Shown one piece after another: positions 1-13,133 of a stretch of DNA of 64,000 nt. Origin of the DNA: Allobosea lathyri (GTDB lineage: Bacteria; Pseudomonadota; Alphaproteobacteria; Rhizobiales; Beijerinckiaceae); NCBI RefSeq assembly GCF_900108245.1, contig NZ_FNUY01000005.1:186001-250000 (forward strand), given 5' to 3'. Position 1 is the first letter of the stretch; every line of letters starts with the position of its first letter. The notes under the pieces were generated by a model. It saw only the letters and a list, made by a program, of their open reading frames with translations, made no database searches and was not told where the DNA came from. The translations under genes were made by a program, and so were the position numbers.

Positions 1-370
1 CGCGTTTGCGCCGCTCGTGGCGCTGGTCAGTCACCCCGACGGATCGCCGAACAATTTCGCCTATTTCTGGCTGACGGGCGCACTCTCCTCCTTCCTCGAC
101 AATGCCCCGACCTATCTGGTCTTCTTCGAACTGGCCGGCGGCGACGCCAAGGCACTGATGACGACCGGAGCATTGACGCTGACGGCGATCTCGGCCGGCG
201 CGGTCTTCATGGGAGCCAACAGCTATATCGGCAACGCCCCGAACTTCATGGTCTACGCCATCGCCAAGGACCGGAAGGTCGCGATGCCCAGCTTCTTCGG
301 CTATATGCTCTGGTCGGGCGCGATCCTGATTCCGCTGTTTCTTGTGCAGACGTTTGTGTTCTTCAGGTAG
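1..370 (+). CDS. Sodium:proton antiporter / citrate-transporter-family protein, C-terminal part
   Basis: The gene enters from the left edge; the open frame already runs at base 2, so the true start lies outside the window and only about the last 122 residues are visible. What remains is strongly hydrophobic, with the segment GANSYIGNAPNFMVYAIA, typical of the C-terminal core of ArsB/NhaD-like (CitMHS) secondary transporters, and a last membrane helix ending in LVQTFVFFR. Such proteins exchange Na+ and H+ across the inner membrane; the substrate here is inferred from the family only. The gene converges on the DUF4105 gene; a short GC-rich inverted repeat follows the stop at 375-390, without a T tract. 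Confidence 0.75.
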   Translation, partial: AFAPLVALVSHPDGSPNNFAYFWLTGALSSFLDNAPTYLVFFELAGGDAKALMTTGALTLTAISAGAVFMGANSYIGNAPNFMVYAIAKDRKVAMPSFFGYMLWSGAILIPLFLVQTFVFFR

Positions 371-475
371 CCAGCCCCGCCATTGGCGGGCGTAGCGCAG
401 CGCAGACCTGCAAATCTCAGGGCCAGAGAGCACTGGTTGCCCGATGGTCGGGTCAGGCCCGCCGTGACGACTGGC

Positions 476-1486
476 TTACGGACGCCCGGTCGGCACGCCT
501 TCCCGGATCTTCGCGGAGAACTGGGGATCGTCGAGCGACAGGCCGCGCGCCTTCTCGCCGATATGTGCCTGCCGGACGAGTTCGTCGAGCGGGATATCCT
601 GCCTGACCGCGCCGATGCGCTGGAGATAACCCGGCAGATAGCCAGAGAGCAGCACGCGCGGGTCTAGCGGCAGCGAGAAGGTCCAGCCGGGCGCGACCGA
701 ACCGACGAGGTGATAGACCACGGTGGTGCAGTTGGTGGTGAGCGTGTTGTACCAGCGCGGCTGTTTCGCCAGCCGGTTCACGTCCTGGGCATAGGCGAGC
801 AGGACGTCACGCGCCTGGGCCGGCGTCGTAGCCAGCCGAAACAGCCGCACGTCTTCCTTGCGCGCATTGCTGCGCAGGCCGACGAGATCGCGCTCGTCGG
901 CGGCGACATAGGCCATCTCATAGGAGCGGAAGAAGCCGGCGAGCGCCGACCATTCCTCGCCCTTCTCGCGCCTGACCTCGATCGAGAAGGTCAGCGGCAG
1001 GGCGTCCTTGAAGGTGAAGCTGACCAGGAGATGGGCGATGGCCTCGCCCGACCAATAGGACAGGAACAGGTCGGCACCCTCGATCTGCGTGAGATCGTAG
1101 CTGCGCGTCTCCCAGTGCTGATCGTAATCAGCCTCGGTCCGCCAGCGGAAATGGCGCAGATTGGTGACGGTGAGCCTGTCCCCCTCGCGCGCGATTTCGG
1201 GCAGCCGGGCAAGCTCGGGAATCCAGTCGCGATCATGCGACGGCACCATGCCGTTCCACCAGCCGAGCAGGCCGATGAACACGGCGGCAAAGCCCAGCGG
1301 CAGCCGCAATGCGCCGGTCCAGATCCCGACAAGGCCGGCCAGCGCAGCCAGGCCGAAGCCGATGGCGCCGACAATCGCGACTGTGCCGTTGAGGCGAAAC
1401 AGCAGGAGACCGATGCCCCATAATCCCGCGCCAAGGATGACGAAGGTGGTCAGAAGCTTCAGCAAAACGAAAAAGAGGCGGCTCAT
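476..1486 (-). CDS. DUF4105 domain-containing membrane protein
   Basis: A 336-residue protein. Three hydrophobic helices occupy roughly residues 5-75, followed by a soluble, probably periplasmic domain ending with the DUF4105 pattern NTLTTNCTTVVYHL, where the Asn-Cys-Thr-Thr cluster is the most conserved part of the family. Some DUF4105 proteins (Lnb type) are lipoprotein-processing enzymes, but I see no direct evidence of that activity here. I chose the ATG at 1486, preceded by GAGAGG about 8 bases upstream; an in-frame GTG at 1504 would add six residues. The gene lies 37 bases downstream of pckA on the same strand, so it could be read through from it. Confidence 0.75.
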   Translation of the reverse strand: MSRLFFVLLKLLTTFVILGAGLWGIGLLLFRLNGTVAIVGAIGFGLAALAGLVGIWTGALRLPLGFAAVFIGLLGWWNGMVPSHDRDWIPELARLPEIAREGDRLTVTNLRHFRWRTEADYDQHWETRSYDLTQIEGADLFLSYWSGEAIAHLLVSFTFKDALPLTFSIEVRREKGEEWSALAGFFRSYEMAYVAADERDLVGLRSNARKEDVRLFRLATTPAQARDVLLAYAQDVNRLAKQPRWYNTLTTNCTTVVYHLVGSVAPGWTFSLPLDPRVLLSGYLPGYLQRIGAVRQDIPLDELVRQAHIGEKARGLSLDDPQFSAKIREGVPTGRP

Positions 1487-1523
1487 GGCCGCCTCTCGTA
1501 ACACAGAACTGCGATTCGCTTGG

Positions 1524-3134
<1,611 letters not shown>

Positions 3135-3321
3135 AGGTGTCTCCCGAGGGGCAGTCCGCTGTACGCGGACGCTTGATCTTCAGAGGCGCGCAGTCAAGGC
3201 AGGACGGCGCGCAGGCGAGGCCATTTAAAAGAGTGGGAGGTCTTTAAGGCGATGATGCCGCCGGCTCAAGCCTTTGGGAACTCCTGATTTCAAGATTTAA
3301 ATCTAAATCGGTTGAATCAAA
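3135..3321 (-). promoter_or_regulatory. pckA upstream region with an AT-rich palindrome
   Basis: The 187 bases between pckA and the HugZ-like gene are much more AT-rich than their surroundings near 3280-3320. They contain the perfect 12-bp palindrome AGATTTAAATCT at 3293-3304, flanked by further GATTT/AAATC half-sites. This could be an operator for pckA or a weak terminator for the gene ending at 3322. I cannot name the binding protein. Confidence 0.35.
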
Positions 3322-4092
3322 TCAATGTGGTAAATCGGGATGCCGGATCGCCGCCCGCGCCTGGCCGGCGAGCTCGACCAGGGCCTTGCGCAAGGCGCCG
3401 GGACCGTCGACCGGGGCCGGAAAGGCCAGCCGCAGCACGCTATCGCCCAAAGCGAGATCGGCGCCGTCGGGATCGAGACCGATCACGCGCCAGGCGCCAT
3501 CGCGCGCACCGAGCAGGCCGGTGGCGTAGAGCCTGATCGCATCGGCATGGTCCTGGTTCATATGCGCGACGGCCGCCTCCTCGATCTCCGCCAGGGCGGC
3601 CGCGCCGGCGGCGTCGCTGAGGAGATCGGCGGGCGTCAGCTCATAGGCCCGGCCGAAGCCGCCATTCAGGCTGGCGGCCTCGATATCCAGGGCAAAGAAC
3701 GAAAAATCCGGAAAATCGGCGTATAGCGCCGCTTTTGGCTGGTGCGCCAGAAAGCGGCGGCGGATGCGAATACCGTCGGGCGCCTCACGCTCTATCTGCC
3801 TTGCACGCAGCTTCAACGTGACGCGTGCATGCGCCAGCGGATCGCCTTTGCCACCCGGCGAAACCAGCAGCGACGCGCGCGGATCGGCGAGCAGGTTTCC
3901 GGTATGGGCGGAGAGTGCCGAGATCAGGATCACGGGCGCGCCGTCGATGTCGGTGGCAACGCTGACAAGGCTCGCGGCGGGGTGGCCGTCGCGCCCGAGC
4001 GTCGCCAGCGAGGCCGAGCGTGCGCTGCGTATCAGCTCGCGTCCGAGGCTGCGGGCTGAGTCATCAGTCGGCCTGATCGGGTCTTTCGCCAT
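3322..4092 (-). CDS. HugZ-like FMN-binding split-barrel protein with DUF2470 domain
   Basis: A 256-residue protein with an N-terminal pyridoxamine-5'-phosphate-oxidase-like split barrel (about residues 15-160) and a C-terminal DUF2470 domain marked by HMNQDHADAI near residue 180. This two-domain arrangement is that of the HugZ family, some members of which bind and degrade haem. Other members are uncharacterised flavin-binding proteins, so a haem role is inference. The ATG at 4092 is the only good start. It lies between pckA and chvI, transcribed away from chvI, so the 4093-4233 gap should hold divergent promoters. Confidence 0.8.
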   Translation of the reverse strand: MAKDPIRPTDDSARSLGRELIRSARSASLATLGRDGHPAASLVSVATDIDGAPVILISALSAHTGNLLADPRASLLVSPGGKGDPLAHARVTLKLRARQIEREAPDGIRIRRRFLAHQPKAALYADFPDFSFFALDIEAASLNGGFGRAYELTPADLLSDAAGAAALAEIEEAAVAHMNQDHADAIRLYATGLLGARDGAWRVIGLDPDGADLALGDSVLRLAFPAPVDGPGALRKALVELAGQARAAIRHPDLPH

Positions 4093-4160
4093 GGAACCTG
4101 TCCGTCTTTCCAGTCATTATCAGGGGGGTCATAGGCAAAGCGCCACGCGACCGCTAGATT

Positions 4161-4192
4161 GCGGCCACGGTTTGGCCGCTCTCCCGCGAGAG
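4161..4192 (+). promoter_or_regulatory. Two tandem hairpins in the chvI leader
   Basis: Two short inverted repeats abut just before chvI: GCGGCCA (4161-4167) with TGGCCGC (4173-4179), loop 5, and CTCTC (4179-4183) with GAGAG (4188-4192), loop 4. They end 41 bases before the chvI start. They may structure the 5' leader or mark a protein-binding site; no T tract follows, so a terminator is unlikely. Confidence 0.35.
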
Positions 4193-4233
4193 TGGACCCT
4201 TGTATTGCAACACGGCCAAGAGACCTCAAACTC

Positions 4234-4935
4234 ATGCCAACCATTGCGCTGGTCGATGACGACCGCAACATTCTGACTTCCGTCTCCATCGCGCTGGAGG
4301 CCGAAGGCTATCGCATCATGACCTATACGGACGGTGCGTCCGCGCTCGACGGGCTGAAGCAGAACCCGCCGGATCTGGCGATCTTTGACATCAAGATGCC
4401 CCGTATGGACGGCATGGAGCTGCTGCGCCGTCTGCGTCAGAAGTCCGATCTGCCGGTGATCTTCCTGACCTCGAAGGACGAGGAAATCGACGAGCTCTTC
4501 GGTTTGAAGATGGGCGCCGACGATTTCATCCGCAAACCCTTCTCGCAGCGCCTCCTGGTCGAGCGCGTCAAGGCGATCCTGCGCCGGGCCGGCGCGAAGG
4601 ATCCCACGGCCGCCCCCCGCAGCGAGGACGCCAAGGCCCTGGAGCGCGGCTTGCTGCGCATGGACCCCGAGCGCCACACCTGCACGTGGAAGGGCGAGCC
4701 GGTGACGCTCACCGTGACCGAGTTCCTGATCCTGCAGTCGCTGGCGCAGCGCCCGGGCGTGGTGAAAAGCCGCAACGCCTTGATGGATGCGGCCTATGAC
4801 GACGAGGTCTATGTCGACGACCGCACCATCGACAGCCACATCAAGCGCCTGCGCAAGAAGTTCAATCAGGTCGATGTCGACTTCGACATGATCGAGACGC
4901 TTTACGGCGTGGGCTATCGATTCAAGGAAATCTGA
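4234..4935 (+). CDS. chvI: Response regulator ChvI (OmpR/PhoB family)
   Basis: Cytoplasmic DNA-binding response regulator of 233 residues. The receiver domain carries the acidic pocket DDD at 8-10, the phospho-acceptor Asp52 in [10 protein letters not shown], and the conserved Lys in FIRKPF. The C-terminal winged helix ends with [15 protein letters not shown] and GVGYRFKEI, the OmpR/PhoB signature. I use the ATG at 4234 because family members begin at this point; the upstream in-frame extension has no family resemblance. It is followed after 118 bases by its sensor gene chvG. In Agrobacterium and Sinorhizobium ChvI controls acid, envelope and exopolysaccharide responses. Confidence 0.95.
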   Translation: MPTIALVDDDRNILTSVSIALEAEGYRIMTYTDGASALDGLKQNPPDLAIFDIKMPRMDGMELLRRLRQKSDLPVIFLTSKDEEIDELFGLKMGADDFIRKPFSQRLLVERVKAILRRAGAKDPTAAPRSEDAKALERGLLRMDPERHTCTWKGEPVTLTVTEFLILQSLAQRPGVVKSRNALMDAAYDDEVYVDDRTIDSHIKRLRKKFNQVDVDFDMIETLYGVGYRFKEI

Positions 4936-5053
4936 GGCATTAGAGGGCGTCGATCCGGGATGCGGAAGCTACTGATGCTCCTGCCCGGACTGACGGCCCA
5001 CCTCAGGAACCTGCCGGATACCGGCGGATCGAACAGCGAGACGCGCCACAGTC

Positions 5054-6853
5054 ATGGCCACCGTCGATAACGAGGCTCGCGCTTCCTCGACCGGCTCCCG
5101 CTGGGGCGTCGCTTTGCGCCGCCGCGTGCTTTTGACCGGGCACAGGTTCCTGCGGGCGATCTCGTCGCGAGCGGCATCGAGCCTGACCCGACGCATCGTC
5201 GTCCTCAACCTCGCCGGGCTCGTCGCGCTCCTTCTCGGCTTCCTCTACCTCAACCAGTTCCGCGAGGGGCTGATCGAATCGAGAGTGCAGAGCCTGCTGA
5301 CGCAGGGCGAGATCATCGCGGGCGCGATCTCCGCCTCCGCGACGGTCGACACCGATACGATCACGATCGATCCCGACAAGCTGCTCCAGCTTCAGGCCGG
5401 CGAAAGCGCCGGCATACCCGAAGACCCGCTCGACTTCTCTATCAACCCCGAAAAGGTCGCGCCGCTGCTGCGCCGGCTCGTCACCCCGACCAAGACGCGG
5501 GCGCGCGTCTACGACCGGGACGGCCTGCTGACCCTCGATTCGCGCAGCCTTTACTCGCGCGGCGACGTGCTCCGGCTCGATCTGCCCCGCGTCGGCGAGC
5601 CCGATGAGCCGCCCTTGCTGGAGCGCACCTGGAACTTGCTGCGCAACCGGCTCGGCCGGGCCGATGTTCCCACCTATGACGATTTCGAGAACGCCAATGG
5701 CAAATCCTATCCGGAGGTCGCGCGCGCCCTGAACGGCACCCCGGCCAGCGTCGTGCGCGTCAACACGCGCGGGCAGACGATCGTCTCGGTCGCGGTACCC
5801 GTGCAGCGCTTCCGGGCGGTGAAGGGCGTGCTGCTGCTCTCGACGCAGGGCGGCGATATCGACGCCATCATCGCCTCCGAACGTTATGCGATCTTCCAGG
5901 TTTTCGCGGTGGCGGCCGGCGTGATGATCGTGCTGTCGGTCCTGCTTGCCGGCACCATCGCGGAGCCGATCCGCAAGCTCGCCGACGCTGCCCAGCGCGT
6001 GCGCAAGGGCGTGAAATCGCGCGAGCAGATTCCCGATTTCGCCAGCCGCCATGACGAGATCGGCCATTTGTCCGGCTCGCTGCGCGAGATGACGAAGGCG
6101 CTCTACAGCCGGATCGAGGCGATCGAGAGCTTTGCCGCCGATGTGGCCCATGAATTGAAGAACCCTCTGACCTCGCTGCGCAGCGCGGTGGAGACCCTGC
6201 CGCTTGCGAAGTCCGAGGATTCGCGCGGGCGCCTGCTGGCGGTGATCCAGCACGACGTCCGGCGCCTCGACCGCCTGATCTCCGATATTTCCGACGCGTC
6301 GCGCCTCGATGCGGAACTCGCCCGCGACGATTCAGCCCCGGTCGACATGGCTCAGGTTCTCGAGGCCGTAGTCTCCGTCCAGAACGAAATCCGCCGCGAA
6401 GGACGCCCCCGAATCGAGCTCATGATCGAACGGCGCGGCCTGAGGGCCGGCGGCCGCGACGGGTTCCTCGTCATGGGACATGATTCCCGGCTCGGGCAGG
6501 TCATGGTCAACCTGATCGACAATGCCCGCTCCTTCTCCGCCCTGGACAAGCCGGTGCGCGTCATGCTGTCGCGGGTCGCCAACGATGTGCTGGTCACCGT
6601 CGAGGATGACGGGCCGGGCATCGAGCCCCATGCGCTGGAGCGCGTCTTCGAGCGCTTCTACACCGACCGTCCCAATGAGGGCTTTGGCCAGAATTCGGGA
6701 TTGGGCCTGTCGATCTCGCGCCAGATCGTCGAGGCACATCGCGGCTCGATCCGGGCTGAAAACCGGCTCGGCCCTCCCGGCCCCGATGGCGAGGAGACGC
6801 GGCTTGGCGCGCGCTTCATCGTCTGCCTGCCGGCCGCGCAACTGGCTGCCTGA
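5054..6853 (+). CDS. chvG: Sensor histidine kinase ChvG
   Basis: Inner-membrane sensor kinase of 599 residues, partner of ChvI. The first membrane helix is near residues 48-68 and the second near 280-302; they bracket a periplasmic sensing domain. A HAMP linker follows (AEPIRKLADAAQRVRKG), then the H box DVAHELKNPLTS with phospho-acceptor His366, and an ATPase domain with N box VNLIDNARSF, G1 DDGPGIEP and G2 GLGLSISRQI. In rhizobia the periplasmic protein ExoR restrains ChvG; no exoR is in this window. Nine bases separate it from hprK, so the kinase and PTS genes are probably cotranscribed. Confidence 0.95.
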   Translation: MATVDNEARASSTGSRWGVALRRRVLLTGHRFLRAISSRAASSLTRRIVVLNLAGLVALLLGFLYLNQFREGLIESRVQSLLTQGEIIAGAISASATVDTDTITIDPDKLLQLQAGESAGIPEDPLDFSINPEKVAPLLRRLVTPTKTRARVYDRDGLLTLDSRSLYSRGDVLRLDLPRVGEPDEPPLLERTWNLLRNRLGRADVPTYDDFENANGKSYPEVARALNGTPASVVRVNTRGQTIVSVAVPVQRFRAVKGVLLLSTQGGDIDAIIASERYAIFQVFAVAAGVMIVLSVLLAGTIAEPIRKLADAAQRVRKGVKSREQIPDFASRHDEIGHLSGSLREMTKALYSRIEAIESFAADVAHELKNPLTSLRSAVETLPLAKSEDSRGRLLAVIQHDVRRLDRLISDISDASRLDAELARDDSAPVDMAQVLEAVVSVQNEIRREGRPRIELMIERRGLRAGGRDGFLVMGHDSRLGQVMVNLIDNARSFSALDKPVRVMLSRVANDVLVTVEDDGPGIEPHALERVFERFYTDRPNEGFGQNSGLGLSISRQIVEAHRGSIRAENRLGPPGPDGEETRLGARFIVCLPAAQLAA

Positions 6854-6862
6854 GTACAACTG

Positions 6863-7330
6863 ATGAACAATGCGGAAGCCGGCGGCAGCGACAGCCGTAT
6901 CCACGCGAGCACGATCGCGATCGGCGAGGCCGGCGTGCTGATCCGGGGCAAATCCGGCGCCGGCAAGTCGGTTCTGGCGCTGGCGCTGATCACGCTGGCG
7001 AAGCAGGAAGGCCTGTTCGCCCGGCTGGTGGCGGATGACCGCACCGCCCTGAGTGTGCGGGGCGGGCGGCTTCTCGCCCGGCCGGTCGCGCCGCTCGAAG
7101 GCCTCGTGGAGCGGCGCGGTTTTGGCCTGACGCCGGAGCCTCATATACCCGCAATCGTCGTCCGGCTGATTGTGGACGTCTCCGGCGAGGAACCGCCGCG
7201 CATGCCGGAAGCCGAGGATCTCGTTGCGCAACTGGTGGGTATCGATCTGCCGCGTTTGACCGCAATGGGACGCCCTGGAGACGAGCGGCTGGTGCTGGCG
7301 GCACTGAAATTGTTCATAGACAGTGGATGA
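6863..7330 (+). CDS. hprK: HPr kinase/phosphorylase, short alphaproteobacterial form
   Basis: HprK phosphorylates (and often dephosphorylates) a serine of HPr. At 155 residues this is the truncated form usual in alphaproteobacteria, which keeps the catalytic core but lacks the N-terminal half of the Firmicutes enzyme. The P-loop GKSGAGKS is near residue 30, and the conserved region of the C-terminal half (VDVSGEEPPRMPEAED) matches the family. It is placed directly after chvG and before EIIA and HPr, the standard rhizobial order, suggesting that envelope signalling and the regulatory PTS are co-expressed. Confidence 0.92.
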   Translation: MNNAEAGGSDSRIHASTIAIGEAGVLIRGKSGAGKSVLALALITLAKQEGLFARLVADDRTALSVRGGRLLARPVAPLEGLVERRGFGLTPEPHIPAIVVRLIVDVSGEEPPRMPEAEDLVAQLVGIDLPRLTAMGRPGDERLVLAALKLFIDSG

Positions 7331-7441
7331 AACCACGATTTTGACAAGTTTCAGGGAAGGCGGCTTGCGCATATCTCGCACCTGCCGCATAAACCGCGAC
7401 CTTGTCCGGGCGCCTTCAAGCGCTCTCCGGTGCCATAGTGA

Positions 7442-7843
7442 ATGATCGGACTGGTCCTTGTGACGCATGGGCATCTGGCGACGGAGTTCCGCTCCGCGCT
7501 CGAACATGTCGTCGGCCCTCAGCAGAACCTCGCCACCATCGCCATCGCCCCCGATGACGACATGGAAGGTCGTCGCCGTGACATCATCGCGGCGGTCGAG
7601 CAGGTCGAGACCGGCAAGGGCGTGATCGTGCTGACCGACATGTTCGGCGGGACGCCCTCCAATCTCGCCATTTCGGTGATGGAGCCCGGCCGCATCGACG
7701 TCGTCGCCGGCGTCAACCTGCCGATGCTGATCAAGCTCGCCAGCGTGCGCGAGGAGAAGACCCTCGACGAAGCCGTGACCAGCGCGCAGGATGCGGGCCG
7801 CAAATACATCACCGTCGCCAGCCGTGTCCTGGCCGGCAAGTAA
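7442..7843 (+). CDS. PTS EIIA component, mannose family (regulatory)
   Basis: A 133-residue cytoplasmic protein of the EIIA-Man type. The N-terminus GLVLVTHGHLA carries the phospho-acceptor His9, and TDMFGGTPSNLA is the other family signature. No EIIB, EIIC or EIID gene accompanies it, so it most likely passes or receives phosphate from HPr for regulation, not for sugar uptake, as in the incomplete PTS of rhizobia. It is separated from hprK by 111 bases and lies 24 bases before the HPr gene. Confidence 0.93.
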   Translation: MIGLVLVTHGHLATEFRSALEHVVGPQQNLATIAIAPDDDMEGRRRDIIAAVEQVETGKGVIVLTDMFGGTPSNLAISVMEPGRIDVVAGVNLPMLIKLASVREEKTLDEAVTSAQDAGRKYITVASRVLAGK

Positions 7844-7867
7844 GACGGGCGGATAAGGGCGAGCGCG

Positions 7868-8197
7868 GTGGACGACAGGCAGGACATCGAGGATTGCGAC
7901 TGCCCCGAGGTCGAAGTGCCGGCAGGCGCGATCTATGGCGAGTTCCAGATCGTCAATAAAAAGGGCCTGCACGCCCGGGCCACTGCCAAATTCGTGCAAT
8001 GCGCCTCAGGTTTCGATGCCGACATCAATGTGACCCGCTGCGGCGAGACTGTCGGCGCGACCTCGATCATGGGCATCCTGACGCTGGGTGCCGGCATCGG
8101 CTCGACGATCACTGTGGTGGCGAAAGGCCGCGAGGCCAGGGAAGCGCTGCAGGCGCTGGAAACCCTGGTCGCCGACAAGTTCGGCGAGGGCGAATAG
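7868..8197 (+). CDS. ptsH: Phosphocarrier protein HPr
   Basis: HPr takes phosphate from Enzyme I on His35 (motif KKGLHARA) and hands it to EIIA. It also keeps a serine in the HprK target position, Ser66 in GATSIMGIL, so both phosphorylation modes seem possible. The protein is 109 residues with an acidic N-terminal extension of about 20 residues (DIEDCDCPEVE) not present in classical HPr. Translation begins with a GTG at 7868. Enzyme I is not encoded in this window. Confidence 0.93.
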   Translation: MDDRQDIEDCDCPEVEVPAGAIYGEFQIVNKKGLHARATAKFVQCASGFDADINVTRCGETVGATSIMGILTLGAGIGSTITVVAKGREAREALQALETLVADKFGEGE

Positions 8198-8277
8198 GCG
8201 GCTAGCCGGAGAGAGCGGCCAGATTGCCCATCGACCCTCTGCCTCGCCTTCACATAGAGCCCAGCGATAACGGCATG

Positions 8278-8625
8278 ATGCATTCGACGAGATTCATCGC
8301 CGCCACCCCGATCCTGCTGGTCATTGCGGCCGCAAGTGCGGCTTCGCCCGCCCTCGCCCAGGGCTCCCGCGCCCCAAGCTGGCCCGAGGTGAAATGCGCG
8401 CGTTACACGAAATCCTGGGCCGAGGCGCTTGCCCGGCGCGGGACGCAGGGGCTGAGCCCGCAATTCCTCGCCAGCCATGAAGCCTTTCTCGCCTCGGGCT
8501 GTACCGCACAGGCCGATGTTTGCGCACGCTCGCCGCAGGAACTCGAACTCGCGAACATCATGGTGATCCAAGCGATGAACGCGGGAACGGCGAGCACCTT
8601 CCTGCCCTTCTCCTGCCGGAAGTAA
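8278..8625 (+). CDS. Small exported protein with four cysteines, function unknown
   Basis: A 115-residue protein (or 116 from the adjacent ATG at 8275). The N-terminus STRFIAATPILLVIAAASAA followed by ALAQ is a clear Sec signal peptide with a likely cut after Ala-Gln. The mature part, about 90 residues, has four cysteines (KCARY, SGCTA, DVCAR, FSCRK), enough for two periplasmic disulfides. I do not recognise a family with certainty. It is located between ptsH and ahcY on the same strand; the ahcY operator after it suggests it belongs with the upstream genes or stands alone. Confidence 0.6.
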   Translation: MHSTRFIAATPILLVIAAASAASPALAQGSRAPSWPEVKCARYTKSWAEALARRGTQGLSPQFLASHEAFLASGCTAQADVCARSPQELELANIMVIQAMNAGTASTFLPFSCRK

Positions 8626-8721
8626 GCGACCGACCGCTTGTCATTCCGCCTTCCCCGGCGCGGTGCAGGGCATGGCATGGCATGGCGCTGCACGTGCCAT
8701 TTGGCGGGTCGGCCGCAACAC

Positions 8722-8737
8722 ATAAAGACATCTTTAT
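8722..8737. promoter_or_regulatory. Operator palindrome upstream of ahcY (SahR-like)
   Basis: ATAAAGA (8722-8728) and TCTTTAT (8731-8737) form a perfect 7-bp inverted repeat around CA. A further partial half-site, ATCTTTG, follows. The site is about 93 bases before ahcY in an AT-rich patch that stands out from its surroundings. In proteobacteria ahcY is a known target of the SAH-responsive ArsR-type regulator SahR. The motif resembles what I recall for that regulator, but I cannot verify this here. Confidence 0.55.
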
Positions 8738-8829
8738 ATCTTTGATTGCGCTCTAGCGCTGCCGCTGCTAAAGACCCGCCCGTCATTCAATTACGACCCT
8801 TTTCAAGAACGAGCAGTGGAGCAGCCCCC

Positions 8830-10230
8830 GTGTCGAAGACCGATTACATCGTCAAGGACATCAGCCTCGCGGATTACGGCCGCAAGGAAATCAACATGGC
8901 CCAGGACGAGATGCCCGGCCTGATGGCGATCCGCGCCGAGCACAAGGGCAAGAACCCGCTCAAGGGCGCGCGCATCGCCGGCTGCCTGCACATGACCATC
9001 CAGACCGCCGTGCTGATCGAGACGCTGACGGAACTCGGCGCCGATGTGCGCTGGTCCTCCTGCAACATCTTCTCGACCCAGGACCATGCCGCCGCCGCGA
9101 TCGCCGCGACCGGCGTGCCGGTCTTCGCCATCAAGGGCGAGACGCTCGAAGAGTATTGGGAATATGTCCTGCGCACCGCGACCTGGGGCGATGGCGGCAC
9201 GCCCAACATGATCCTCGACGACGGCGGCGACCTGACCATGCTGATCATCCTCGGCGCCGAGGCTGAAGCCGGCAAGGCCGAGTTCCTGGACAAGCCCGGC
9301 AATGAGGAAGAGACCATCTTCTTCAAGCTGATCAAGCGCGAGCTCAAGGCCAATCCGGGCTGGTTCACCAAGACGCGCGCCGCGATCAAGGGCGTTTCGG
9401 AAGAGACCACCACCGGCGTGCATCGCCTGTACGAGCTGGCCAAGGCCGGCCGCATGCCCTTCCCGGCGATCAACGTCAACGATAGCGTCACCAAGTCGAA
9501 ATTCGACAACCTCTATGGCTGCCGTGAATCGCTGGTCGACGCCATCCGCCGCGGCACCGACGTCATGATGTCGGGCAAGGTCGCCTGCGTCGCCGGCTAT
9601 GGCGATGTCGGCAAGGGTTCGGCCGCCTCGCTGCGCCAGGCCGGCTGCCGCGTGCTCGTCACCGAAATCGATCCGATCTGCGCCCTGCAGGCTGCGATGG
9701 AGGGCTACGAGGTCGTCACCATGGAGGACGCCGCTCCCCGTGCGGACATCTTCGTGACCGCCACCGGCAACCTCGACGTCATCACCGTCGACCACATGCG
9801 CGCGATGAAGCACCGCGCCATCGTCTGCAATATCGGCCATTTCGACTCGGAGATTCAGGTCGCCGGCCTGAAGAACTTCAAGTGGGACAACGTCAAGCCG
9901 CAGGTCGACGAGGTCGAGTTCCCCGACGGCAAGCGCATCATCCTGCTCTCGGAAGGCCGCCTGGTGAATCTCGGCAACGCTACGGGACACCCGTCCTTCG
10001 TGATGTCCTGCTCGTTCTCGAACCAAACGCTGGCCCAGGTCGAGCTCTGGAACCACCACGCCAAATACGAGAACAAGGTCTACACGCTGCCCAAGCATCT
10101 CGACGAGAAGGTCGCAGCGCTCCACCTCGCCAAGGTCGGTGCCAAGCTCACCGTGCTGAACGATGCGCAGGCCAAATATCTCGGCCTCGCCCCGACCGGT
10201 CCGTTCAAGCCCGAGCTTTATCGCTACTGA
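8830..10230 (+). CDS. ahcY: Adenosylhomocysteinase
   Basis: AhcY hydrolyses S-adenosylhomocysteine reversibly to adenosine and homocysteine, clearing the product inhibitor of methyltransferases. The 466-residue protein shows the full family pattern: [16 protein letters not shown], the NAD-binding loop [28 protein letters not shown], and the C-terminal [17 protein letters not shown] use the GTG at 8830, where the conserved N-terminus starts; the open frame extends upstream through non-conserved codons and the operator region. A strong terminator follows, so it is transcribed as a single gene. Confidence 0.96.
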   Translation: MSKTDYIVKDISLADYGRKEINMAQDEMPGLMAIRAEHKGKNPLKGARIAGCLHMTIQTAVLIETLTELGADVRWSSCNIFSTQDHAAAAIAATGVPVFAIKGETLEEYWEYVLRTATWGDGGTPNMILDDGGDLTMLIILGAEAEAGKAEFLDKPGNEEETIFFKLIKRELKANPGWFTKTRAAIKGVSEETTTGVHRLYELAKAGRMPFPAINVNDSVTKSKFDNLYGCRESLVDAIRRGTDVMMSGKVACVAGYGDVGKGSAASLRQAGCRVLVTEIDPICALQAAMEGYEVVTMEDAAPRADIFVTATGNLDVITVDHMRAMKHRAIVCNIGHFDSEIQVAGLKNFKWDNVKPQVDEVEFPDGKRIILLSEGRLVNLGNATGHPSFVMSCSFSNQTLAQVELWNHHAKYENKVYTLPKHLDEKVAALHLAKVGAKLTVLNDAQAKYLGLAPTGPFKPELYRY

Positions 10231-10280
10231 GTTACGCCGCCGCGATCGCGCTACTGACATCGCGACAGCAAAAAATTGGA

Positions 10281-10309
10281 AAAGGCCCGGCCGCAAGCCG
10301 GGCCTTTTT
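10281..10309 (+). terminator. Rho-independent terminator of ahcY
   Basis: An 11-bp stem, AAAGGCCCGGC (10281-10291) with GCCGGGCCTTT (10297-10307), has a 5-base loop and runs into a T tract. It lies 50 bases after the ahcY stop. Confidence 0.9.
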
Positions 10310-10658
10310 CTTGTGTCATTGTCGCGGCGATCAATGAAAGACCACTACTAATAGCCCCTGCTCAAAGCCGAACCTCTACTTGTTGATGATCTCTACCGAA
10401 GATGGGAGCGCTCGAAAAAAACTCGGCATTTACCAGCGATTAAGCACTTCCTGCCGGACTCTGCGGATGATTACAGTGGGGCTGATTCGGGCACCCCGCC
10501 TTAGATTGCGGACCGGATCGACGCTCTGATGTGATCGGCGTGGTGGCGAGCGTGCGTGGGGTCCAGTCGGCTTGCACCGGGCTCCGCAGCCTGATTCGAG
10601 TGTGCCCGGACGACCAGGCGGTCTTCAAGCATCGCCCTTAGAACATGACGGACGCAGG
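10310..10658. other. Intergenic stretch between ahcY and divL without a recognised gene
   Basis: About 350 bases. Base composition near 10330-10470 is less GC-rich than the flanking genes. A 47-codon frame at 10386-10529 has no ribosome binding site. I see no tRNA, repeat or other RNA signature. The divL promoter should be in the right half, but no convincing -35/-10 pair stands out. Confidence 0.5.

Positions 10659-13129
<2,471 letters not shown>

Positions 13130-13133
<4 letters not shown>

Noticed and set aside
375-390. Inverted repeat CCCGCCA/TGGCGGG after the antiporter gene as a terminator
   Set aside because: The loop is too small and no T tract follows.
10386-10529. 47-codon frame after the ahcY terminator
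   Set aside because: No ribosome binding site, no family resemblance, and it lies in an anonymous intergenic stretch.
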